Origin: Geodermatophilus nigrescens
Lineage (GTDB): Bacteria; Actinomycetota; Actinomycetes; Mycobacteriales; Geodermatophilaceae
DNA length: 64,000 nucleotides
Reading direction: 5' to 3'
Assembly: GCF_900129495.1 (NCBI RefSeq)
Contig: NZ_FQVX01000001.1
Location: 62,001-126,000, forward strand
Below, one piece after another: positions 8,201 to 15,312 of the stretch. Position 1 is the stretch's first letter. Each line of letters begins with the position of its first letter. The position numbers and the translations under genes were made by a program. The notes below the pieces were generated by a model. The model did no database searches and was not told the origin of the DNA. It saw only the letters and a list, made by a program, of their open reading frames with translations.

Positions 8201-9006
8201 GGATCGCGGCGCTCGGCGACAGCACCAGCTGCGGTGAGGGCGTGGGCGTGCGGGTGCCGGCCGCCCGCACCTGGCCGTCGGTGCTCGCCGCCGCCGTCCC
8301 GGGCGCCCGGCTGACCCTGCTGGCGCGGGCCGGCGCCCGCGTCCGCGACGTGCGCGCCGTCCAGCTGGCCGCCGCCGTCGCCGGGGCGCCCGACGTGGCC
8401 ACCGTGCTGGCCGGGCTCAACGACGTCTCGCGGTCCGACCTGGACCCCGCCGCGCTGGCCGACGACCTCGCCGCCGTCGTGTCCGGGCTGCGCGCCGCCG
8501 GGGCCGTCGTCGTGCTCGGCCGGCTGCACGACCCCGGCGGCATGCTGCCGCTGCCGGCGGGGGTGCGGGCCGCCGTCCGCGGGCGGGTGGCCGCGGTCAA
8601 CGCCGCGGTCGACGCGGCGGCGGCCGGCCCTGGCGTGCTGGTGCTGGACCTCGCGGCCGTGCCGTCCGTGACCGACCGCCGGGCCTGGGACGTCGACCGG
8701 CTGCACCCCACCGCGGCGCTGCACGCCCGGATCGCCGTGGTCGCGGGCGCGCTGCTCACCGCGGCCGGCCTGCCGGTCCGCGTGCCGGACGCGCCGTCGC
8801 TGCCGCCGGCGCCCGGCCCGGCGCGCGAGCTCGCCTGGGCGGCGCGTCACGGGCTGCCGTGGGTGGCCGCGCACCTCACCGGCCTGGTGGCCGCCGCCCG
8901 CGAGCTGGGCGACCCCCGGGCCGTCGGCTCCGCCCGCGACGGCGAGCCGGCGCCCGGCGGAGGACCCGGGGTCTGGCCCGCGCGGGTCAGCGGCGGGAGC
9001 GCTTGA
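8197..9006 (+). CDS. SGNH/GDSL-type hydrolase
   Basis: 269-aa SGNH-fold esterase or acyl hydrolase. The nucleophile block is ALGDSTSCGEGVG (Ser at about residue 9, GDST variant of GDSL), the oxyanion Gly/Asn are in VLAGLNDVSRSDL, and the Asp-x-x-His pair is DRLHPTAALHARIA. No signal peptide is seen, so it acts in the cytoplasm. It starts inside the stop of the preceding glycosyltransferase (ATGA) and probably removes or edits acyl groups on the same glycan or glycolipid. Its last 20 bp overlap the 3' end of the convergent GGDEF gene. Confidence 0.83.
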   Translation: MRIAALGDSTSCGEGVGVRVPAARTWPSVLAAAVPGARLTLLARAGARVRDVRAVQLAAAVAGAPDVATVLAGLNDVSRSDLDPAALADDLAAVVSGLRAAGAVVVLGRLHDPGGMLPLPAGVRAAVRGRVAAVNAAVDAAAAGPGVLVLDLAAVPSVTDRRAWDVDRLHPTAALHARIAVVAGALLTAAGLPVRVPDAPSLPPAPGPARELAWAARHGLPWVAAHLTGLVAAARELGDPRAVGSARDGEPAPGGGPGVWPARVSGGSA

Positions 9007-10417
9007 CCGCGTACATCGCGGCGTCGGCCCGGCTGAGCAGGGTGTCGGGGGTGTCGCCGGCGCGGGAGAGCGCCAGGCCGGTGCTCGAGCGCAGCGCCGG
9101 GCCGCCGTCGGCGGGGGAGGCGAGCGCGGCGGACAGCCGCTCGGCGAGCCCGCGCGCGGCCGCCTCCGTCGCCGTGCCGGGGCACAGGACGACGAACTCG
9201 TCGCCGCCGATGCGGGCCACCGTGTCGCCCGGGCGGACGACGGAGGTCAGCGCGGCGGCCATCCGCACCAGCGCGGCGTCGCCCGCGGCGTGGCCGAGGG
9301 TGTCGTTGACCTGCTTGAACCCGTCGAGGTCGCAGTAGAGGACCGCCGCGGGGAGCCCCTCGCGCTCCTGCACCCGCAGCGCCTGCTCCGTGCGGTCGAG
9401 CAGCAGCGCCCGGTTGGGCAGGCCGGTGAGGGCGTCGTGCAGGGCGGCCTCGCGCAGCCGGGCCTCCAGCTCGACCTGCGCGGTCACGTCCATCATCGCC
9501 ACGACCGCGCCGGTGGGGCGGCCGGCGTCGTCGCGGATCCGCGTCCCCGACGCGCGGAGCACGCGCAGCGGGTGCCCGGGCAGGTCGATGGCCATGTGCG
9601 CGTCGCGCACCCGGTCCTCGGTGTAGACGCGGGCGAGCGGCACCTCCGCCAGCGCCAGCCGGCGGCCGTCGGGGGTGCAGAGCCCGAAGCGCTCGACGAC
9701 GTCCTCGGTGAGTTCCGCGCCGGCCACCTGGTCGGCGTGCTCCTCGGGCAGGCCGTGCCACTGCCGGCCGAGCCGGTTGAACAGGGTGATCCGCCCGTCG
9801 GCGTCCGCGGCCACGACCCCGACCGGCAGCGCCTCGAGCAGCGCCCGCGTGAAGGCCTCCGACCGCGCCGCGTGCGACGCCGCGGCCTGCGCCTGGTCGC
9901 GGTCGGCGGCGCGGGCGGCGGCGAGGACGGCGAGCTGCCGCGCCTGGCGGCGGCGCTGGAACAGGGCGACGACGACGCCGGCGAGGTCGGCCAGCCGGTC
10001 GCCGGCGTCGGCCGGGAAGGCGTGCGGGGCGGTGTCGAAGACGCACAGCGTGCCGACCGCCAGCCCGTCGACGAGCAACGGCGCGCTCGCGTAGGCGCGC
10101 ACCGACGACCGCCGGCCGTCCACCCACGGGTTGTCCGCGTAGCGGGGGTCGGTCGAGAGGTCCGCGTACACCCGCACGCGCGGGCCCTCGGCGGTCATCG
10201 TCGCGCACAGCGACTCCTCGGCCGGCGAGGAGCAGCCCGGGAAGCCGTGCGGCACGAGCTGGTGCTGCTCGCAGGCGTCGAGCAGGTTGAGCGTCGCGCA
10301 CGGCACCCCGGTGACCGCGGCGGCCACCCGTACGACGGCGGCGAGCTCGGCGTCGCGGCCGAGCTCGGCGAGGTCGAGGGCGCCGGTGGCGCGGTCGGGG
10401 GTCGTGGTCGTGCTCAT
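8987..10417 (-). CDS. Diguanylate cyclase, GAF-PAS-GGDEF
   Basis: 476-aa soluble c-di-GMP synthase. An N-terminal GAF domain (about 25-155: FDTAPHAFPADAGDRLADLA end block) is followed by a PAS domain (about 188-315: ALLEALPVGVVAADADGRI) and a GGDEF domain (about 328-476). The active site RIGGDEFVVL (G404-F408) is intact, and the allosteric I-site RPGD (395-398) sits exactly five residues before it, so activity with product inhibition is expected. There is no membrane segment, so the signal is cytoplasmic; the GAF ligand is unknown. It is convergent with the SGNH hydrolase gene, overlapping it by 20 bp. Confidence 0.92.
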   Translation of the reverse strand: MSTTTTPDRATGALDLAELGRDAELAAVVRVAAAVTGVPCATLNLLDACEQHQLVPHGFPGCSSPAEESLCATMTAEGPRVRVYADLSTDPRYADNPWVDGRRSSVRAYASAPLLVDGLAVGTLCVFDTAPHAFPADAGDRLADLAGVVVALFQRRRQARQLAVLAAARAADRDQAQAAASHAARSEAFTRALLEALPVGVVAADADGRITLFNRLGRQWHGLPEEHADQVAGAELTEDVVERFGLCTPDGRRLALAEVPLARVYTEDRVRDAHMAIDLPGHPLRVLRASGTRIRDDAGRPTGAVVAMMDVTAQVELEARLREAALHDALTGLPNRALLLDRTEQALRVQEREGLPAAVLYCDLDGFKQVNDTLGHAAGDAALVRMAAALTSVVRPGDTVARIGGDEFVVLCPGTATEAAARGLAERLSAALASPADGGPALRSSTGLALSRAGDTPDTLLSRADAAMYAVKRSRR

Positions 10418-10478
10418 GACCGGGACAACGGCCGGTGCGGGACCGGTCCGCAGGAGCCGCCGCCGCGCCGTCCCCCGA

Positions 10479-11078
10479 TCAGGTGAGGACGCGGACGGTC
10501 TCCACGGCGGCCACGACGGCGAAGACGACGAACAGCACCGCGGCCGCGCGGCGGATGAGCGCCACCGGCAGCCGGTCGGCCAGCGCCTTGCCGAGGAACA
10601 CCGCGAGCGCGGAGACGGTGAGCAGCGCCGCCCACGCCCCGATGAAGACCGACACGGGGGAGTCCAGGCGCGCGGCCAGGCCCGCGGTGGCCAGCTGCGA
10701 CAGGTCGCCCCACTCGGCGGCGAACAGCACGCCGAAGGAGACCGCGGCCGCCCGCAGGAACGACGTCCGCTCCCGGGTGTCGGCGGCCTCCCCGCCGTCC
10801 TCGGGGCCCTCCGCCGCGCTGCGCCACAGCAGCACCGCGCCGACGAGGAACAGCACCGCCACGACCCCGCTGACCAGGGCCTGGGGGAGGAGCGACAGCA
10901 GGCTGCCGGCGGTCACCGCGATGGCCACCTGCAGGCCGAAGGCGGTGCCCACGCCGACGAACACCGGCAGCGGCGGGAACCGGGTGGCGAGCACCAGGCT
11001 GGCGAACAGCGTCTTGTCCGGCAGCTCCACCGGCAGGACGAGGACGAACGCCGTCGCGACGACGGACAGGACGATCAC
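10479..11078 (-). CDS. TMEM165/GDT1 family (UPF0016) Mn2+/Ca2+ transporter
   Basis: 199-aa six-helix membrane protein with the two duplicated signature motifs of the family: ELPDKTLFASLVLATR (first E-x-G/P-D-K-[ST] repeat) and AEWGDLSQLATAGLAAR (second E-x-G-D-[KRS]-[ST] repeat). Bacterial members such as MneA of Vibrio export manganese. The start is GTG 11078, with GGAAGAGAG upstream. An earlier in-frame GTG at 11171 is rejected because that stretch is the conserved 3' part of a yybP-ykoY riboswitch. A Mn2+ riboswitch upstream supports Mn2+ export as its role. Confidence 0.9.
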   Translation of the reverse strand: MIVLSVVATAFVLVLPVELPDKTLFASLVLATRFPPLPVFVGVGTAFGLQVAIAVTAGSLLSLLPQALVSGVVAVLFLVGAVLLWRSAAEGPEDGGEAADTRERTSFLRAAAVSFGVLFAAEWGDLSQLATAGLAARLDSPVSVFIGAWAALLTVSALAVFLGKALADRLPVALIRRAAAVLFVVFAVVAAVETVRVLT

Positions 11079-11148
11079 GGGCTGGCTCTCTTCCGCTCGG
11101 CACCGCCGGGCGGGGGCGCACGCCTCCGACCGGCAGCGCACACGACTG

Positions 11149-11270
11149 CTCCGGTCGAAGGTCTCGCCCACCCGCGCTCGCGCACGGGCCCGCTGACCGG
11201 GCCGCCCCCGGGGGACGTGCCAGCGTGTCGACCAGCGGACGGGGGGCTACTCCCCTTCTCGGCCGCAGAG
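11149..11270 (-). ncRNA. yybP-ykoY manganese riboswitch
   Basis: Read on the minus strand, the region has the conserved segments of the Mn2+-sensing yybP-ykoY riboswitch in order: GGGGAGTAGC (11255-11246), GTCGACACGCTGGC (about 11231-11218), a GC-rich arm GGCCCGG...GCGGGCC, and the 3' signature GCGAGACCTTCGACC (11167-11153). The flanks CTCtgcGGcCGA and TCGaCCgGAG can close helix P1. Mn2+ binding normally turns on expression of exporters; the downstream gene belongs to the GDT1 family, a common partner of this riboswitch. No U-tract terminator is visible, so control of translation through the downstream ribosome-binding site is the likelier mechanism. Confidence 0.88.
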
Positions 11271-11321
11271 CCTAGCCGAGCCGGCGCGACAAACCCGGTG
11301 CGCGCTGGTGTGCTGCTCGTT

Positions 11322-11347
11322 ACGGTCGCGCCGTGCCCTTCCGTTGA
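11322..11347 (+). promoter_or_regulatory. TACGGT box plus four-codon leader ORF before MFS gene
   Basis: TACGGT (about 11321-11326) followed six bases later by GTG 11333 matches the leaderless-promoter pattern seen repeatedly in this window. The GTG opens only GTG CCC TTC CGT TGA (MPFR-stop, ending 11347), in the same frame as the MFS gene that starts at 11402. It may be a short upstream ORF, or the original start of the transporter cut by a nonsense change. Confidence 0.45.
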
Positions 11348-11401
11348 CGCCCGTCCCCCGCCCCGCTTCCGCCGGCCGCCCGGGCCCTCGCCCGGCTGGC
11401 C

Positions 11402-12526
11402 GTGGCCTGGACCGCGCTGTCCGGCCTCGCCCCGGTGTACCCGCTCTACGCGCTGCTGTTCCTGGACACCGGGCTGACCGAGCCGCAGGTCTCCGCGCTG
11501 TTCGCGCTGTGGTCGCTCACCGCGCTTGTGGCCGAGGTGCCCACCGGCGTGCTCGCCGACCGCTGGTCCCGCCGCGGCGCGCTCGTGCTCGGCGGCGTCC
11601 TCGAGGCCGTCGGCTTCGTGCTGTGGACCGTCACGCCGGGCCTGGCCGGCTTCGCCGCCGGCTTCGTCGTCTGGGGCGTGGGCGGCGCGCTGGTGTCCGG
11701 CGCGGCCGAGGCCCTGGTCTACGACGGGCTGGCCGCGGCCGGCGCCGAGGACGCCTACGTCCGGGTCAACGGCGCCATGACCGCGGCCGAGCTGCTCGTG
11801 CAGGTGCCCACCGCCGTGCTGGCCGGCCTCCTCGTGCAGGCCGGCGGCTACGCGCTGGTCGGCTGGGTGAGCGTCGGCACCTGCCTGGCCGCCGCCGGGC
11901 TCGCCACACGCTTCCCCGAGCCGCCGCGCACCGCCGACGACGACGGGCCGGAGGTCCCGCTGCGGACCGCCGTCGGGACGGCGCTGCGCCGCCCGGGGGT
12001 GCTGCTCGCGGTGGCCGCCGTCGCGCTGCTCGGCTCGCTCGACGCGATCGAGGAGTACTTCCCGCTCATGGCCCGCGACCAGGGCGTGCCGACGGCGGTG
12101 GTGCCGGCCGCGGTCCTCGTCGTCGCCCTGACCGGTGCCGCGGGCGCGGCGCTCGCCGGCCGGGCGGCGCGGCTGCCCTCGCGGGCGTTGCCGCTGCTGC
12201 TGCTCGCCTCGGCGGTGCTGCTCGCCGCCGGCGCGCTGGCCGACGGCCTCCCCGCCGTCGCCGCCGTCGCGGTGTCCTACGGCCTGTACCTGGCGGTGCT
12301 GGTCGTGGGGGAGGCCCGGCTGCAGGAGCGGCTGCCCGCCGCCGTCCGCGCGACGGTCACCTCGGTGGCGGGGCTGGGCATCGAGCTCGGCGCGCTGCTG
12401 GTGTTCGCCGCCTGGGCCCTCGACGGCGCCCTCGCCGTGGCGGTCCTCTTCGCGTTGGTCGCGGCCGTCACATCGTCGGCCTTCCGGCCGACACCGCGGC
12501 CAGGTGCCGTCCCCGACCGGCGCTGA
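11402..12526 (+). CDS. MFS transporter
   Basis: 374-aa major facilitator superfamily protein with about 11-12 hydrophobic helices. The loop 2-3 signature is EVPTGVLADRWSRRGALVLG (a D-x-x-x-R-R/K variant), placed after helix 2 as expected. Helix 1 begins only a few residues after the chosen GTG 11402, and no ribosome-binding site precedes it. The nearest promoter-like box leads to a GTG at 11333 that is followed by an in-frame TGA, so the true start is uncertain. Substrate is unknown; the family mostly exports drugs or takes up small metabolites. It converges on the GGDEF-LarB gene. Confidence 0.82.
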   Translation: MAWTALSGLAPVYPLYALLFLDTGLTEPQVSALFALWSLTALVAEVPTGVLADRWSRRGALVLGGVLEAVGFVLWTVTPGLAGFAAGFVVWGVGGALVSGAAEALVYDGLAAAGAEDAYVRVNGAMTAAELLVQVPTAVLAGLLVQAGGYALVGWVSVGTCLAAAGLATRFPEPPRTADDDGPEVPLRTAVGTALRRPGVLLAVAAVALLGSLDAIEEYFPLMARDQGVPTAVVPAAVLVVALTGAAGAALAGRAARLPSRALPLLLLASAVLLAAGALADGLPAVAAVAVSYGLYLAVLVVGEARLQERLPAAVRATVTSVAGLGIELGALLVFAAWALDGALAVAVLFALVAAVTSSAFRPTPRPGAVPDRR

Positions 12527-12582
12527 GCCCTGCCACGCCGTCCCGGCCGGGAGCCTCCGGCCCCGCGGCCGGTCCGCCGTCC

Positions 12583-15312
12583 CTACCTCCCGGTCCTCCG
12601 GGCGATGCGGGCGGCGAAGACGCCGGCGGCGTGGCCGTTGTCGATGTTGCTGACGACGACGCCCGGCGACGCCGAGTTGAGCATCGTGAGCAGCGAGCCG
12701 AAGCCGCCGAAGGAGCCCGGCTGCCCGGTCGAGGTGGGCACCGCGACGATCGGCACGTCCGTCATCGCTCCGACCGTGCCGGCCAGCGAGGCGTCGAGGC
12801 CCGCGACCACGACCAGGCAGTCGACGTCGTCGAGCAGCGTCCGGTCGGTGAGCAGCGGCCGCAGCCGGCTGCCGCCGACGTCGTCGACCCGCACGACCTC
12901 GGTGCCGGTCACCCGGGCGACGAACGCGGCCTCGGCGGCCACCGACGCGTCGGCGGTGCTGGCGCACAGCACGCCCACCCGCCCGACCGGCTCGGGCACC
13001 GGGCCGACGGCGGCCGACATCGCCGCGGCGTCGACTGTGGAGCCCGGGTGCGCGGACGCCAGCGCGACGAGCGTGTCGGCGCTCGCGCGCACCACCAGCG
13101 CCGGGCGGTCGGGGTGCGCGTCGCGGGTCTCGCGGACCAGCGCGAGCACCTGCTCGGTGGAGCGGCCCACGCCCCAGATGACGTCGGGCTCGGCCGGGCG
13201 CGCGGGCGGCGCCGCGGGCCCGGGCGCCAGCGCCGGCTCACCCGGGCCGCCGAGCGACAGCGGCGGGTCGGCCGGCCGGGCGGGCGCCGCGAGCAGCGCG
13301 GCGAAGCCGCCGACGGGGTCCAGCGGCGACGTCTGCACCGGCGGCACCTGCACCGACGCCGTCGCGGGCCCGGCGGGCGGCGCCTGCTCGGCCTCCGGGG
13401 CGGCGTCGGGCGCGCGGGTCTGGGTGACCGCCGAGAGGCGGACGACGCGGTCGCGGCCGCTGCGCTTGGCGTCGTAGAGGACGCCGTCGGCCGCGGCGAA
13501 CAGCGTGCGCCGGTCGTCGCCGCGGGTGGCGGAGGCGATGCCCACGCTGATCGTCACCGGCAGGGTCAGGCCCAGCGCGGCCCAGTCGTGGGCGGCCACC
13601 GCGCGGCGCACCCGCTCCAGGGCCCGCTCGGCCTGCTCGGCGGTGGTGTCGGGCAGCAGGACGACGAACTCGTCGCCGGCCCACCGGCACACCTCGTCGG
13701 TGTCGCGGCAGCCGGCGATGAGCAGCTCGGCGACCGCCCGCAGCACCGCGTCGCCGCCGGGGTGGCCGACGGCGTCGTTGATGGCCTTGAACCGGTCGAC
13801 GTCGACGACGGCCAGCGCGGGCGTGGTGCCGGCGCCGAGCAGCCCGTCGAGGCGGGCCTCGGCGTAGCGCCGGTTCGGCAGGTGGGTGAGCGGGTCCTCG
13901 TAGGCCTGCCGGCGCAGCTGCCCGGCGGCGCGCTCGTTCTCCAGCAGGCTCTTGCGCCGGCCGAACAGCTCCACCCAGCGGGTGCGCCGCTCGTCGACCC
14001 GGTCGAGCTCGTCGGCGAGGTAGGCCTGCAGGTAGGGCAGCGCCCGGCCGGCGTCGTCGAGCTCGGCGTGCAGCGTGCACAGCTCGCGCAGCGCCGACCG
14101 CCGCAGCCGGGGCAGGCCGTGCTCGGTGGCCAGCGCCAGCGCCTTGGCCAGCTGCTGGTCGGCGCCGCGGCCGTCGTCCTGGCGGCGCAGCGCGCGGCCC
14201 AGCGCCAGCAGCGCGGAGGCCAGCAGCGCGCGGTCGCCGCGGGCGCTGGTGGTGCGGACGGCGGCGCGCAGCGGGCCGGTGGCCGCGGCGTGCTCGCCCA
14301 GGCCGACCAGCGCCCAGCCGTGCACCACCTGCGCGGCCACGACGCCCTCGGCGTCGGGTGGCAGCTGGGCCAGCGCCCGCTCGGCCAGCCCGCGCGCCTC
14401 GGCGAACCGCGGCAGCGCGGCGTCGGGGTCGCCGTCGTCGAGCAGCGCCTCGCCCAGCTCCGCGCACAGCTCACCGAGGCAGGTGGCCGCGCGGGCGGCG
14501 AGCACGTCGGGGTCGACGCCGGCGTCGAGCACGCCCGCGTCGGCGGCCGCGGCGGCGGTCTCCAGCGCGCGGCGCTGGTAGTCCAGGGCCAGCGGCATCA
14601 GCTCGAGGTCGGCCAGGACGCCGGCGAGGGTGCCCAGGGTGTCGACGAGCAGGGCGCTCGGGGGCAGCGCGGGGTCGAGCAGGCTGGCCGCCTCGACCGC
14701 CTCGTCCATCGCCGCGTCGATCCGGCGGGACAGCAGCTCGATGCGGGCGTGCCGGGCGAGGCCCGCGGCGCGCTGCAGCTCGTCGTCGCTGGCGTCGAAG
14801 GCGGCCTTGGCCGAGCGCACGAGGGCGATCGCCTCGGCGGCGTGCGCGGCCGAGGCCGACCGCGGGTCGCCGTCGCCGCCGTCGAGCAGCCCGGCGACGC
14901 CGGCGTGCAGGTCGAGGGACTCGGTGGCCTCGGGAGCGTCGAGCGGCTCGCCGACCAGCGTGAAGCCGGCCACGCGCAGCCGGCGCACCAGCAGCTCGGC
15001 GCGCAGGGTGTCGGCCCAGGCTCGGCCGAGGGTGGGCGCGTCGTCGCGGTCGTCGGACCCGGGGGCGCCGGCCTCGGCGGGGGCTGCGTAGGGCGTCGAG
15101 GAGTCGACGACCGACAGCAGGCGCTCGGCGTCGTCGAGCTGCCAGTTGGCGAGGGCGGCGGTCACCCGGTGGTGCAGGGCTCCCGGTGGCACCAGGGCAC
15201 TGTGCACGCCGTCGGGGCCGGATCCGGGCATCCCGGCGCGGGCGCGTCGTGTGGCGGAGGTCCCGTCGCCCGTTCCGTCACTGCCGTCCCAGCTGGGCCG
15301 GGCGCCGGTCAC
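12583..15312 (-). CDS. TPR-GGDEF-LarB-like fusion protein
   Basis: 909-aa protein with three parts. Residues about 40-455 are Ala/Leu-rich helical TPR-like repeats. Residues about 465-630 are a GGDEF domain whose active-site motif is RWAGDEFVVL (A545-F549; first Gly is Ala, a common variant) with an I-site RDTD five residues before it. After a Pro/Ala linker (about 630-707), residues about 708-905 match LarB, the PurE-superfamily carboxylase of nickel-pincer-nucleotide synthesis: VIWGVGRSTEQVLALV, VGVLCASTADASVAAEAAF, VVVAGLDASLAGTVGAM, VAVPTSTGQPGSFGGFGSLL and VVSNIDNGHAAG. Typical LarB reads MLNSC at the site of its covalent Cys; here it is MLNSA (Ala881), so LarB chemistry is doubtful. GTG 15312 overlaps the upstream stop (GTGA). 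Function is inferred: a c-di-GMP enzyme with a nucleotide-binding LarB-like module. Confidence 0.88.
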   Translation of the reverse strand: MTGARPSWDGSDGTGDGTSATRRARAGMPGSGPDGVHSALVPPGALHHRVTAALANWQLDDAERLLSVVDSSTPYAAPAEAGAPGSDDRDDAPTLGRAWADTLRAELLVRRLRVAGFTLVGEPLDAPEATESLDLHAGVAGLLDGGDGDPRSASAAHAAEAIALVRSAKAAFDASDDELQRAAGLARHARIELLSRRIDAAMDEAVEAASLLDPALPPSALLVDTLGTLAGVLADLELMPLALDYQRRALETAAAAADAGVLDAGVDPDVLAARAATCLGELCAELGEALLDDGDPDAALPRFAEARGLAERALAQLPPDAEGVVAAQVVHGWALVGLGEHAAATGPLRAAVRTTSARGDRALLASALLALGRALRRQDDGRGADQQLAKALALATEHGLPRLRRSALRELCTLHAELDDAGRALPYLQAYLADELDRVDERRTRWVELFGRRKSLLENERAAGQLRRQAYEDPLTHLPNRRYAEARLDGLLGAGTTPALAVVDVDRFKAINDAVGHPGGDAVLRAVAELLIAGCRDTDEVCRWAGDEFVVLLPDTTAEQAERALERVRRAVAAHDWAALGLTLPVTISVGIASATRGDDRRTLFAAADGVLYDAKRSGRDRVVRLSAVTQTRAPDAAPEAEQAPPAGPATASVQVPPVQTSPLDPVGGFAALLAAPARPADPPLSLGGPGEPALAPGPAAPPARPAEPDVIWGVGRSTEQVLALVRETRDAHPDRPALVVRASADTLVALASAHPGSTVDAAAMSAAVGPVPEPVGRVGVLCASTADASVAAEAAFVARVTGTEVVRVDDVGGSRLRPLLTDRTLLDDVDCLVVVAGLDASLAGTVGAMTDVPIVAVPTSTGQPGSFGGFGSLLTMLNSASPGVVVSNIDNGHAAGVFAARIARRTGR

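Larger units (their letters stand above)
11079..11401. other. Intergenic region between GDT1 and MFS genes
   Basis: A 323-bp gap between divergent genes. Its left two-thirds is the leader of the GDT1-family gene and contains the Mn2+ riboswitch (11149-11270). The segment 11079-11148 links the aptamer to the start codon and includes the ribosome-binding site. The right end (11320-11401) holds a TANNNT promoter box and a four-codon reading frame before the MFS gene. No other gene is visible. Confidence 0.7.

Noticed and set aside
11076-11171. N-terminal extension of the GDT1-family protein
   Set aside because: The sequence is the conserved 3' part of the riboswitch and the extension has no hydrophobic or family character.
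12527-12582. GC palindrome CCCGGCCGGG between the MFS and GGDEF-LarB genes as a terminator
   Set aside because: The arms are short and the longer pairing is poor; not distinguishable from random structure in such GC-rich DNA.
13238-14467. Arg-rich frame opposite/overlapping the GGDEF gene as a possible small basic protein
   Set aside because: Shadow frame of the same strand coding region; composition reflects GC-rich codons read out of phase.
12583-15312. LarB-like domain as an artefact of a missed stop between two genes
   Set aside because: The frame is open through the linker, no start codon with a ribosome-binding site was seen at the domain border, and the linker has the Pro/Ala composition of a true interdomain segment.
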